Shown piece by piece: positions 33,521 to 45,100 of a DNA stretch of 64,000 bases. Numbering within the stretch: position 1 is the first letter of the stretch; every line of letters starts with the position of its first letter. The DNA comes from Diadophis punctatus similis. Its lineage: Eukaryota; Chordata; Lepidosauria; Squamata; Dipsadidae. The stretch covers positions 53,652,742-53,716,741 of the forward strand of contig JALIGW010000005.1 of the NCBI GenBank assembly GCA_023053685.1, given 5' to 3'. Both the position numbers and the translations under genes were made by a program. Under the pieces are notes generated by a model. It had not been told where the DNA came from and ran no database searches. It was given only the letters and a program-made list of their open reading frames with translations.

Positions 33521-34905
33521 CCGAGCTACAAATATTCTCCTCTTTATTGCTACTATAAATTATTCTCCTTTTCCTTAAGCCAAATACAGTGAATTGCCCT
33601 GACAATTGTCAGTGTGAGTCAAAGAAAGACAATCCACTTGAATGGAATGTCAAGTAAGATGTAATGATGAAAGGACAAGAAACACAAAAAGCAGTGTGTC
33701 CTGTGACTTACAAAATTCCATGTGAGTCTTTGTCTTCTTCCTTTCCGTAGATTTAGCATCTGTTCATATTATTTATGCTCAAGCTCCTGCTGTAGACACT
33801 TCTGAAATCAAAAGGTGAACAAGATAAAGCTTCTTCATTACTTTGTTATGGGATACTTTTTTTAGCCTGCCATTTACTCTTTGGAGTGACACTGATCACC
33901 TTGACATTAGCTTGTAAATAGCCTCTATCTTTCTTACTAGTAGTAACATGAACCAGCCAATTGGCTTCAGGCTAGCAGGGGGGGTCTATGCTTATTCCCA
34001 CTACAGTGCAAGGATTTCTCTCTAGCTCTCTTGCAAATGAGTTTTAAAAAATCTGACTTCTAAGAGTGAATAAAAACCCAGAGGACTTCCAGTCTTAAAA
34101 ATAGCAACAACAAACGGGTTGGCACGGTTCATTTCAGGAATGTTATCCTCACATCTTGGGTGGCATTCCTACCCTGTGCAGTGAAATAATAAGCCTTTAG
34201 CTCCTTGAGGGCTCTAATTATTTAACATAAACCTGGAAATATGGAGCATTTCAAGACTTGCTTGTGCAAGCAACTTCCTGTAGAATCTTTTATAAGCACA
34301 AATCATTTGACTTTCAGGTATATTTTTGATAAAATTAAATGAGATGGAGTGTCAGGTCGAAGCCATATTTTATTTGAGACTTTGGGCCTGCCACACTAGA
34401 CACTTTAGAATATGTTTTCGCTGTGGGAATTTGGGAGGGACTGTAGCATGAGCAATGTAGGGATGTAGCCATAACAAATTCCTTCTAGACTTTCAAGGTC
34501 ATCCTTTGTCCGGCACCTGGGCGGAAGCTGATGGGAGAAGCTGGACTTGTTGGCAGAAGACCATTGGCCAACGTGATGGACTTGTGGGAGTGGGAACAAG
34601 AGAATGAACTTTAAACTGGGTGGAGAAACCCCGGTAGCTTAGATTCAGGTTTCTCACAGATGTGCCAACATGGCTTTATTAATAAATTGGAACTTTGAGG
34701 AATATTTTGCCTCAGACTCTGATTTGATTTTGGATGCTATTTGGAACCCTGACATGGACGAGATTTGAAAGGAGATTGAGAGTTATTTAAAAACTGGCAA
34801 TGGAGGAAGTAGAAACGTAAAAATCTAAACCATTTTACTTAATACAGCCAACTTCTCCTGAAGATGAGAGTCTGAAAGGCAACCCATTGGAAGGAACCCA
34901 TCCAT

Positions 34906-34909
<4 letters not shown>
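33521..34909. other. Anonymous sequence
   Basis: About 1.4 kb without recognised repeats or frames beyond 64 codons. Confidence 0.4.

Positions 34910-34911
<2 letters not shown>

Positions 34912-34979
<68 letters not shown>
34912..34979 (+). repeat. (GA)n microsatellite
   Basis: About 68 bp of uninterrupted GA dinucleotides. Confidence 0.97.
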
Positions 34980-34982
<3 letters not shown>

Positions 34983-35170
34983 CTTTTAAAAATAATTTTA
35001 ATTCATAATGATTTTATAAGGTTATATTTAAAGGATGTATTTTGTGCTTCTTTTTTGCTTAGTTTAGCGGCTAGTTCAGCACTGAGAATGCATCACATGA
35101 TTGTTGTTGGAGTGAAGGAGAAGCAGAATTCAAAGGCATGCTTAGAAGGGGTGATTCCAGTGTCTAGGCG

Positions 35171-35224
35171 CAGAGGTCCCCTGAAGTCCACAAGTCTTAA
35201 AGTTGCCAAGTTTGAAGACCTCTG
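35171..35224. mobile_element. Palindromic hAT-type MITE, internally deleted copy 4
   Basis: The right half (ctgaagtccacaagtcttaa, agttgccaagtttgaagacctctg) is kept while the left half is reduced to cagaggtcccc. Flanks tctaggcg and gcctaggg resemble each other, but the duplication is not clean. Confidence 0.6.
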
Positions 35225-35811
35225 GCCTAGGGACACCTGACCAGCTTTCTTCCTGCAGATACTTCAGCCTGGGTAATTCTGCATGTCGCAAACAATTCTA
35301 ATGGCTCCTACAGAGACACCTAGTGGAGTTAAGTAGAGTGCCATATTCTACTAGAAGTGTGCACGCTTTACATGGATTAACAATGCCTCTGTGTGGCGCT
35401 CAGGATGGATGGATTTGGAGCAGGATTTATCCCATTTTTCCAGCCTTTGGACTTTGAAGCAATATATAGTCAAGACTACAAGTAGGCATCTGTCTGTCTG
35501 TCTATCTATCTATCTAACTAGCAAGCTAGCTATCTAGTTATCCAAAATTGTTGAGGTTATGTATTTATGAAATGAATATACGCAACGGAATGTGGCGTTG
35601 CTGTTCGATACTATACAGTCAATAAACAGAAGTCTTCAAAGTCTTCAAAATAATTTACTGGAATATATTAACACAGTTCAAAACAAAATAGTCCCTTCTT
35701 TAATTAACACAAATGTTTCTTTAGCCTATCTTTGTCTGGAATAGCAAAGATTACAGCTATTTAATATATAGACACGAAGTCAAGCACTTAGCTATTAATC
35801 TCTAGTAGAAC
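35225..35811. other. Anonymous sequence with short TCTG/TATC run
   Basis: Holds a brief (tgtc)(tatc) run near 35490-35515 and otherwise nothing recognised. Together with 36450-36930 it could be one interrupted older element, because the flanks of the L2 and hAT insertions share an A/T-rich style. I could not define its ends. Confidence 0.35.
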
Positions 35812-36060
35812 TATCCCCACCCTGCTGGCCTTCCGAAAAGCCGTTAAGACATGGCTCTTCCTGCAGGCTGGGGGTGGAGCCTAATCCATCTGTGCTCTCC
35901 CCCGGGTATGTCTGATTGTTGGATGGTTTTTTTAATATGAATTTTTAATTTTTATATTTGCTTTTAATCTAACATTTATTATTGGTGATTCTTGTATCTT
36001 TTTCTGTTGTATGCCGCCCTGAGTCCCTCGGGAGTTGGGCGGCATATAAGAAAACTGTAA

Positions 36061-36151
<91 letters not shown>

Positions 36152-36152
36152 A
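35812..36152 (+). mobile_element. L2-type LINE 3' end with (TAAA)n tail
   Basis: Starts with tatccccaccctgctggcct, tccgaaaagccgttaagaca and tggctcttcctgcaggctgg, the end of an L2 RT (LLAFRKAVKTWLFLQA). Then comes a 3' UTR ending gccgccctgagtccctcggg, agttgggcggcatataagaa and a tail of about 23 TAAA units (36059-36152). Strong 5' truncation. Confidence 0.85.
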
Positions 36153-36196
36153 GTCTTCAGCAGACAATGCAGTAGAAGAACCTTGAACTTCTATAG

Positions 36197-36440
36197 CAGT
36201 GATGGCAAACCTTTTTTTCCTCGGGTGCCGAAAGTGCGTGCGAGCGTGCTATCGCACATGCGTGAGTGCCCACACCCATAATTCAATGCCTGGGGAGGGC
36301 GAAAACAGCCTCCCACGCCCCCCAGAGGCCCTCTAGAGGCCGGAAACTGCTGGAGCTGAGCTAGGGTAACGGCTCGCGTGCCAGCAGATATGGCTCCACG
36401 TGCCACCTGTGGCACGCGTGCCATAGGTTCGCCATCACTG
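36197..36440. mobile_element. hAT-type MITE of the cagtgatggcgaacc family, copy 6
   Basis: A 244-bp element from cagtgatggcaaacctttt to ataggttcgccatcactg with a perfect duplication ttctatag (36189-36196 and 36441-36448). It is a shorter relative of the 4.2-kb copy and shares its cacacccataattcaatgc motif, so these two belong to one sub-family. Confidence 0.93.
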
Positions 36441-36448
36441 TTCTATAG

Positions 36449-37497
36449 CGTAGTTTCTTCAGCCAAGACAAGTAGAACCAGGAGTAGTCTCTCTCTCCGT
36501 TAAATAACCAATCAAGCAATCAGGCAGCACTCTGACTCAAGCTAGCCTGTTCTCTCTTTATAACCATTAACAAGCCTACAATGCTTACAATACATTTAAA
36601 GCAATACCACTTTTTAACACAAACATAGATTAGTGGTTTATTCATACATTAGTAAACCCAATCAGTTTGAACATAGTCCTAACAAAAATGATATTTCTAT
36701 GGAAAATAAGGTGATTGGTTCCAGCTAATCAATAGGCAAATAAAAATTTAAACCTAGAACTTTATATGTTTATTAATGAAATAGGGGATAATGCTAAAAG
36801 GGGATAATCCATTTCCAGAGCATACTTCTTGTCTCCTGTATTCTGCTTTAATTCTTCAAAATTAGCCTCTTCTCTTTTGAGCTGCACTTAAATGGAACCT
36901 TCCTTTACTCCATTTTGTGCACATGAAACCCCGACAGATACGGCTAACACATGTGCTAGCCTCAGCCACATGTGTGCTAGACTCATAGTAACTCAATTCT
37001 GGCTTACGTTAAATGGGATCTGCTATCAATTTATGAATAGTACAAAATCAAATTTCACCCTACTCAAGCTTGTACTAATCATGACCTATCTGATAAAAAA
37101 AATGGTCACAATACACCAAAACTTAAACTTGTGTTAAATGATGGTTGTGAGCAGTAAGTTCTGTGAATAAATATTTGGGTTGGAAAGAAACCATGCTTTT
37201 ATTCCTTCCCTGAAGATGAGAAAGAGTCATGGAGGACCTGCTTTTTTCCTCTAGGTCCCCCACCCCCCAAAATGTTTTTAAAAAACCAATACAACCATGT
37301 CAGAAAAATCTCCACAAAGGACATCAGGAAGTATCTTACAAGAAAAGTAATGCAAGTTCTAGTTATTCTTCCAACTTCCTTCAATCTTCCAGTTTTTCTA
37401 ATGTGCTTCACTACAGTTGTCAGCATGCTGGACTGGATGAGAAAAGTTGTAAACCAACACAAACACCTTCTAACTGGGTGTTTCCACAGTGATAGTT
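36449..37497. other. Anonymous sequence
   Basis: No recognised feature. Overlapping frames on both strands at 37199-37595 are shadows of each other. Confidence 0.4.
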
Positions 37498-37505
37498 ATA
37501 TGCTC

Positions 37506-37860
37506 AAGGGGTGGGTTCCAACTTACCTCGCTGCTGGTTCACTCCCTCCCACACCTTGTGGGTGTGCCTCATGGGCGCATGTGCCTTGCGTGTGAGCGCA
37601 TGTGCAATAACAAAAAATTCGGGGGAAAAAAGCTGAAAAAAAGATGGCGACTGCATGTACAATGCCGGAACTTGGCTTCTGCGCATGCTCAGAAGGAAAA
37701 AAAAATTAAAAATCAAAAATCAAAAACAATTTAAAAAAAGAGATGGCGGCGCCCACGGACCGGCACCGAAAGATTTGGTTCGGTGACATCATTGTGATGT
37801 CACCAGCTGGTCGCTACCGGTTTGGGCGAACTGGTCCGAACCGGGAGGAACCCACCCCTG
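37506..37860. mobile_element. hAT-type MITE of the ggtgggttcc family, copy 1
   Basis: A 355-bp element that begins aaggggtgggttccaac and ends ggaacccacccctg, with a perfect duplication atatgctc (37498-37505 and 37861-37868). The first base of the left terminus has drifted from c to a. It contains ggtgacatcattgtgatgtcacc, a short palindrome, and gctaccggtttgggcgaact near the right end. Confidence 0.9.
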
Positions 37861-38071
37861 ATATGCTCAGTAGACACATAGGAGAGTATTCACATCAACT
37901 CTGAATGAAGACATACTTTCCATCTTTCTCTCACTTTGGATGTTATATGAAGTACCTCAGCCAAATTACTGGCTTACGATATTTTTTGCATAACTCATTA
38001 GTTTTAAAATTGCTTGACCAATTGCCAAAGTACCTGAGTTAAATTAATATCCATTAAGTGTTCATGTAATG

Positions 38072-38205
38072 CACGGGTATCAACCTCGCGGTGTGACGTT
38101 GCAGTCAGGTGACATTTTGCAACTTTTTTTCCCTTCATGGAGCTGGGGTGGGCGTGGCCTGCGGGTGACACATCCAGTCTGCGGGCCGCCAGTTTGACAT
38201 CCCTG
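38072..38205. mobile_element. Short hAT-type MITE of the cagggatgtcaaac family, copy 1
   Basis: Left end cacgggtatcaacctcgcgg, right end ggccgccagtttgacatccctg. The flanks atgtaatg and attaatga agree only roughly. Same family as 62392-62526, with shared gggcgtggcc and catgaagtt-type interior. Confidence 0.75.
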
Positions 38206-38213
38206 ATTAATGA

Positions 38214-38957
38214 ATCCTTTTAAAAAAATCTGTCCTTGTCTGTGGAAGATATATGGATGGACAACAGAGTGCTGGTCCTTTCTATTAGGACAGTAGTTGA
38301 ATGCTGTTGATATTAATTTAAAATATGACTCACTTTTCATTTTGTTAAAAAGCTCATAATGTTTGAATATAACCAAAATTGCAGTGATGTAATTCAGTAA
38401 ATCAATCAGTAGTAAACAATTAAAATTAGCCGGGGGAATTCTGGCAGCTGCAATCCCAATATAATTGGAGATCAACCATTTATGCAGAGCTGAAGAAATT
38501 ATTTAATTGCTGCCTTTTCTAAGTGAGGTGGTCACTTTACACAGCTGTCTCCAATCGAGACCTCCCTCTTCTGAGTTTCAGGCATTAGATTTATTTGTAT
38601 ATACATATACAAATAAAGCATAAATAATTAAAACCAAACATTAAAACCTAAGGATGGGGGGGGGGGGTGAAGTAGGGGAAAGCAATAATTGGCAATTGAG
38701 GTGCTTTGTGATCAGTTTGATTATTTCTTGCTTATATTTTGATGGTTTGCTTAATGGCTTGCTGGCTTGTAAAAGCTTGATAAAGCAGTCCCCAGGGAAA
38801 GGCAAGAGGGGTGCTGGACTGATGAAAGCACTTTTGCAACATGTGTGCTGCTCTTTTTGCACGTGCATTGTGATATCATACACCCACTTGCAGAAGCAGA
38901 ACTTGCATGCTGTGATTCTGCAGACTCTGCTGCTTTAACATTTTTCTATTCATACCT
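38214..38957. other. Anonymous sequence
   Basis: No recognised repeat. A short palindromic tgtatatacatatacaaata lies near 38598, and there is a poly-G run near 38656. Confidence 0.4.
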
Positions 38958-38958
38958 T

Positions 38959-39325
38959 GCAAGGCACAAAGAGCCATGGAAAGATACATGCTCGGCATTA
39001 CAAGACAAGATAGAAAGACCCACACATGGATAAGAGAACAATCAAAAGTATACGATATCATCAAGAGAGTAAAAGAATTGAAATGGAAAAGGGCTGGTCA
39101 CGTAGCAAGAACTGATGGCCGGTGGACCAAGGCACTCATAGAATGGATCCCACTTGATAAAAAGCATCCACGAAAGAGACCTAAAACAAGATGGATCGAC
39201 GACATCAGCAAGTATTGCGGGCACAGTTGGCAAAAGAAAGCTCAGGACCATATTGGTTGGAAACATGCAGAAGAGGCCTTCATCTTGCAGTGGATAGACG
39301 ATGGCTAAAATGATGATTATGATGA
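38959..39325 (+). mobile_element. RTE-type LINE 3' end with open RT C-terminus
   Basis: An open frame of 110 residues (38976-39308) reads ERYMLGITRQDRKTHTWIRE, then KRVKELKWKRAGHVARTDGR and PRKRPKTRWIDDISKYCGHS, and ends AEEAFILQWIDDG. This is the C-terminal signature of RTE-clade reverse transcriptases (ML.I...DR..N..IR / WAGHVAR / GRP..RW.DDI). It is distinct from Bov-B. The frame extends a few codons upstream (KAQRA) before the truncation point near 38959. A short gat-rich tail follows. Catalytic RT and endonuclease domains are absent. Confidence 0.8.
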
Positions 39326-39329
39326 CTTT

Positions 39330-39740
39330 GCTAGGAATTGCAGCATATAACAATCACATTCTTGTAATGGTACGTGGAAAAGGTCTTAGGAGACAGGAGG
39401 GAAATATGCCAGGAGCTGCCACAGAGAAGACCCCTTTCTCGTGTCCTACCAGATGTCTCTGTTTAATAGAAGTGATCCAGAGCAGAACCACCCTTCTTAT
39501 TGAATGTTTAAATTGATTTTTGGTGTAATTGTTACAGTTTAGCAGTTTGATACAATGGCATCCATTGCAGGCCATAATGACTGAGATATGACAACATGCA
39601 CACAATGAATCATAAGGCAAATGTCAACTCTATGTACTTGCATCCTGATACAAGTAAGGATTGAAGTTGATTTGTGCCATGCTGCATGTTGTCTCATCCC
39701 CTCCATCTTACTGGATGCCCATGAATTGATATAAACTACT
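39330..39740. other. Anonymous sequence
   Basis: No recognised feature between the RTE fragment and the microsatellite. Confidence 0.4.
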
Positions 39741-39750
39741 CTGCTTATAC

Positions 39751-39779
39751 TGTCTGTCTGTCTGTCTGTCTGTCTGTCA

Positions 39780-39844
<65 letters not shown>
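39751..39844 (+). repeat. (TGTC)n-(TC)n compound microsatellite
   Basis: TGTC/CTGT units with one interruption (catctg) change into a CT dinucleotide run that ends at the start of an L2 fragment. Confidence 0.96.
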
Positions 39845-39845
<1 letters not shown>

Positions 39846-39855
39846 CACCCACGTA

Positions 39856-40378
39856 ACACCTATATTCCGCCAGCTGCGTTGGCTGCCCATTGGTCTCCGG
39901 GTACAATTCAAGGTGCTGATCATCATCTTTAAAGCCCTACATGGCTTAGGATCAGGCTATCTCCGGGACCTCATTCTGCCTCATTCTTCCCTTCGACCGG
40001 TCAGGTCCCACAGAGTGGGCCTCCTCCAGGTCCCGTCAGCCAAACAGTGCTGACTGGCGGGGCCTAGGGGGAGGGCCTTCTCTGTAGGGGCCCCTGCTCT
40101 CTGGAACCAACTCCCCCCAGAGATCCGAATTATCCCCACCTTGCTGGCCTTCCGAAAAGCCATTAAGACATGGCTCTTCCTGCAGGCGGGGTGAGTATGA
40201 GACGACTTTATATCTGATGTCTCCCCCATGTATGTATGTTGTTTATATGTTTTTTAATTGTTTTTAAATTGCCTTTTTAAATGATTTGTTTGGAGTTTCA
40301 TAAAATGTACACCGCCCTGAGTCCTGAGGGAGTAGGGCAGCATAGAAAAAACTACCAAATAAAATAAAAAATAAAAAT
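39856..40378 (+). mobile_element. L2-type LINE 3' end
   Basis: Plus-strand translation gives TPIFRQLRWLPIGLRVQFKV, IIFKALHGLGSGYLRDL, LRPVRSHRVGLLQVPSAKQC, then WNQLPPEIRIIPTLLAFRKA and IKTWLFLQAG, with one in-frame stop after AKQC. It is the best-preserved L2 C-terminus in the window and is closely similar to the 48.4-kb copy. The 3' UTR ends caccgccctgagtcctgagg, and an A-rich (aaaataa) tail leads straight into the ATCT tract. Confidence 0.88.
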
Positions 40379-40382
40379 AAAA

Positions 40383-40650
<268 letters not shown>

Positions 40651-41628
40651 GCACATACATACACATACATAAACACACAAATCAAAGTTATCTGTAAATA
40701 AATGACCTTTGCTTTGAAATATTGAAACCAAGAGTACACTGTAGGATCTACTTAAGACAGAGTGTACTAATGACCAATATTAATACTTGTTAAAGAGTAA
40801 CACATGTTTACTGTCGGAGTCAAGTGGGTCTCTAGTTATCCAAGTTGAATAAAGCAACTGATTGGTCTTTTTCTGTTCTTCTCAGTTATAGGTATCCACA
40901 ACCATACAGAGATATGGCCGGAACTGGCAAATGAAATGAAGATCAGTGATTTGTTCCCTCAAGCCATTATTTCATATCACAGAATCATCAGGAATGCACC
41001 CAGTCAGAAGTCATATATCAGAGTATGTCTGGTGTCAATTGCTTTTCTTTGGAATATGGACCAATGTTTTTCCTTGGGATATCACATGGAACATAATTGT
41101 CCGGCTGACAGGCTGGGATTCAGTTCTTTAATAGGCAAGCAGAGCAGGAACCAATAATAGCCAGGGTTGGCGTTGCAATTGTTCCCATGATCCACTGGAC
41201 ATGGGAAAGATGAAAACCGAGTGCCATCTAGTGCTCAGTGAGGGCAAAGCAAATGCAAATTGTTGGTCCAAATTGTCAGGATGAAAATTTTATCTTAAGA
41301 AAAAAAGAAATATACATAATATTGGAGGCTTGAACCATTTCTCGTGAATAATATGTGAAATAATTAAAAGCAAAAGCAGCTGTCCTGCCCAGGAGGTTAA
41401 AATCAAAATAAAACCCAAATCCCTACTGAGACTGGTATTTATGTCATGCCTGCATCAGTTCACAGAATGAGGTGGAACATGGGCATAATCTACATATATG
41501 CAAATTGAATCTTATCAGGGACAGATTCAGAGACAGTGTTAAAGTAAAGCCTTCTTTGAGTGCAGCTTGGCAATTTCATGAACTTGATTGTAGTCTTCTT
41601 GACAGCAGTAATGAAGTAGCGGACCATT
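40651..41628. other. Anonymous sequence
   Basis: No recognised feature. Two frames (40936-41157) overlap each other and have no domain. Confidence 0.4.
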
Positions 41629-41651
41629 GTGTGTGTGTGTGTGTGTGTGTA
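41629..41651 (+). repeat. (GT)n microsatellite
   Basis: A pure GT run of about 22 bp. Confidence 0.95.
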
Positions 41652-41747
41652 TTTTAAACCAGGGATCTCCAACCTTGGCAACTTTAAGACTTGTGGACTT
41701 CAACTCCCAGAATTCCTCAGCCAGCAAAGCTGGCTGAGGAATTCTGG

Positions 41748-41752
41748 GAGTT
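41748..41752 (+). repeat. Copia target-site duplication, left
   Basis: gagtt immediately before the TG of the 5' LTR. The same five bases follow the 3' LTR at 46375-46379. Five base pairs is the usual size for Ty1/copia integrases. Confidence 0.93.
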
Positions 41753-42018
41753 TGTTGGAATATTCATGACTGGGAGAGCCATGTGATTGAGTCAGCCAAT
41801 TGGGCTGAAGTGTTAATTGAGCATGTCCAGAAACTTAGCAAGAAGAAGGGTGTGGTTTAGTCTGTCCACCATTATACTCCAGTATGAAAACATCTCAACA
41901 TGTGATCTGAAACAAAGTGTGGTATTGTTAATGTTTTATTCTACTTATAAAGAAGTTATTTGAATCAGCAAAATGCAGTTATCTTTTGAAGCTTCTGATT
42001 TATTGCGTAACTCTGACA
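41753..42018 (+). repeat. Copia 5' LTR
   Basis: 266 bp, starting tgttggaatattcatgactg and ending gcgtaactctgaca (TG...CA). A TATA-like ttataaag lies at 41945-41952 and could place a transcription start in the last quarter of the LTR. This is inference, as no promoter data exist here. Identical to the 3' LTR by eye. Confidence 0.96.
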
Positions 42019-42032
42019 GGTTATGGGCCCAG
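42019..42032 (+). promoter_or_regulatory. Primer binding site for a half initiator-Met tRNA
   Basis: The 14 bases ggttatgggcccag start directly after the LTR. They are the exact complement of the anticodon stem-loop segment ctgggcccataacc of vertebrate initiator Met tRNA, not of its 3' acceptor end. Drosophila copia and yeast Ty5 prime this way, using a tRNA fragment cut in the anticodon loop. The tRNA sequence is from memory. Confidence 0.88.
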
Positions 42033-42135
42033 GAATCGCTCAAGAAGTAAAGTTAAAAACTGCATTGTAATTTAAAGCTGATAAGAAGCTGTCTGTGTTG
42101 TTAAAGGAACGGGCAGAGAAGAAAAATAAAGCAGG

Positions 42136-45100
42136 ATGGCTGCTGCTATGGAATTTAAAGGCAGTCCAATACCCAAATTGGGGAAGAAAAATTATTTAAT
42201 TTGGGCTGCAAAAATGGAATGTTTTTTGAAAGCAAAAGAATTATGGGACATAGTAGCAGACCCCCCGCAAGTGCTTGGAGCAGCAGATCAAAAGGCTCAT
42301 GACAAAGCTATGGCTTATATTCTTTTAAGTCTGGGGGATGATCAATTCTTAAATGTAGCTGAATTAAAGTCTGCAAAAGAAATATGGCAGAAATTGAAAG
42401 CAGTACATGTCAATGTTTCTGCGTGTAATGTGGTCCAACTTTCGAGAAAGCTTTTCAGAGCCATTATGCAGACAGGAGATTCTATGGAAGATCATTTAAT
42501 GAAAATGCAGTCTAATTTTCTAGAATTGGAGCAACGTGGAGTAAAGTTTCCAGAGTCCCAAAAAGTTTTATTAGTGTTAAACAGTTTGGATCAAAGCTGG
42601 GAGACTGTATCAGCTATTTTTGAAAGTAAGCCAGAAGCAGATTTGAATTTGGAGGCTTTGAAATCGTGTTTATTGAATGAATATGAGAAAAGGCTTTTCA
42701 GCCATGCTGATGGAAAATTCCACAGGCGGGGGCTCAACAAGGAGTACAGTGGAAACTTACAGCAAGTCTCCAGCAAAATTTTCCACAGGCTGCCTATCTC
42801 TAGCAACAACCGAGGTGTCTGCAGACAAGAGGAGAGCAGAGGCAGGAGAGATCAAGTTACACAGCAACAATTCTGCAAGCAAGATAAGAAAGCGTGTTTC
42901 ATTTGTGGAAAGACCAATCATCTGCAGAAAAGCTGTACACAGAAAAGAAATATGCAAGACAAGAGACATTATTTGCAAGGACAGATTGCAGTTGCAAAAG
43001 TTTGTTATAATAACAATAGAGACAAATGGTTGATTGACAGTGGGGCTAGTCAAACAATTGTTAATAATTCTGACTTATTTTCCAGATTTTTCCCAGGAAA
43101 CCATGAAGAAGTGGCCTTAGCCAATGGTCAAAAGGCTAAAATCATTGGAAGAGGCGATGTGCAAATTCCATATTTGGAATCCAGGTTTACTGATGTGTTA
43201 TATGTACCTGAAATGGAGCATAATTTGTTAAGTGTGTCTAGTTTAGACAAGCAAGGTTATGAAACCACATTTGTTAATGGGAAGTGTCTCATCCAAAGAA
43301 ATGGGAATGTTTGTGCACAGGGCATAAAAGAGGATAATCTTTATGTATTGCAGGGACAAAAGGTCCCACATTGTTCCCAGATATTTAAAAATGTAGCAGA
43401 ACATAATTCATGTGTTCATCTTCTGCACAGACGACTTGGTCATGCTAATTTTAAGGTTGTTCAACAAATGAAAGAATTTGCAGAAGGATTAGATTTGAAG
43501 GGATGTAAGGCATATTTGGATTGTGCAGTATGCAAAGCATCGAAATCCAAAGCATTCCCAGTGAGCAAGTTTAGCACAAGACAAACCACAAGAGCTCTAG
43601 AACTGGTTCATGCTGATTTAATTGGGCCTATGCAAGCCAGTTTGGGAGGAGCAAAGTATGCGCTGGTCATTGTGGATGACTACAGCAGGTTTGGGTTTTG
43701 CTACTTACTTAAGAGTAAAACAGAGGTGCTACAGCAATTTAAGCAATGGTTAAGCTTTGTAGAGAGAAGGTACAAACAACAGGTATGTCAGTTGCAAACT
43801 GACAGAGGTTCTGAATTAATGTCAACAAATTTTCAACAATGGTTGAGACAATTGGGGATAAGACACAGGCGCACAAATCCTTACACACCGGGAGAGAACG
43901 GAGTGGCTGAAAGGAGGAATGGTGTTTTGCAAACAATGAAAGACTCATTACTGGAGGATTCTGGTATGAGCAGGTCATATTGGGGTGAAGCCATACTGAC
44001 TGCCAATTATTTAGTAAATAGGCTGTGGAGTTCATCCATCAATAATACTCCATATGCAATGCTATATGGGAGAAAGCCTTCTCTAGCACATTTAAAAATA
44101 TTTGGAAGTACTGCTTGGGTACATATTCCAAAGGCAATCAGAAGAAAGGGACAACAAAAGGCTAGAAAGCTCAGATTTGTGGGCTATGAGCCAGGCTCAA
44201 AAGGGTATCGCTTTAGCGATGGAAGTAAAAGGATAGTGATTTCAAGGTCTGCTAGTTTTGCAGAACAAAATTGGAACAGAATTGATGCAAATTCTGAAAA
44301 TGTCTCACTTAGTGACGGTGATCCACTTAGCGACGGTGATCCACTTAGTGACAATAACTCATTTAATGATGGTGAATCATTTTCTGAAGGTGTCTATGTT
44401 CAGGGAGGAGAGTCTGAACAAGATATGAAGCCAGAAAAGCTTGAAACACAAGAACAGGCAATGCCACGTAGGTCAGAGCGTAGGAACAGAGAGGTTCCGC
44501 CAGACAGGTATTCTGCCAGTAAAGTTAAAGTGTGTAATGTGTGGTATGAGCCAAGAAACTATAAGGAAGTATTGGCATTACCAAAAGTTGAACAAGAAAA
44601 ATGGAAGGAAGCCATGGATAAAGAGATGAAATCCATGGGCGATCATGAAGTGTTCACATCTATGACTTTGCCACAGGGTACGAAAGCTGTAGGATGTAAG
44701 TGGGTATATAAGAAAAAGGTATTACCCAATAATGAAGTACAGTATAAGGCAAGATTGGTGGCACAAGGTTTTTCTCAATTAAAAAATGTGCACTATGATG
44801 AGGTGTTCGCGCCAACTGTAAAAGGTGAGAGCATAAGACTAGCACTGGCATTAGCATCAGCATACAGGCATAGAATTTGGCATTTTGATATAACCACTGC
44901 ATTTCTCAATGCTGAATTAGAGGAAGAAATTTATATGGTTCAAGCGCCAGGGTATGAAAGTAAAAAACCTAACATGGTGTATAAATTGAACAAGGCCATT
45001 TATGGGCTGAAGCAGTCAGCCAGAAATTGGAATATCTGTCTAGATACTGCATTGAAAGGTCTTGGGTTCAAGAGTTGCAAAGCTGATGGTTGCATATACA

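Noticed and set aside
35979..36167. Repetitive (YLFI)n frame on the minus strand
   Set aside because: Translation of the TAAA tail of an L2 LINE.
35549..36932. Larger LTR element with ends tgttg...cgaca interrupted by L2 and hAT insertions
   Set aside because: No target duplication, no partner LTR and weak terminal symmetry. Kept only as anonymous sequence.
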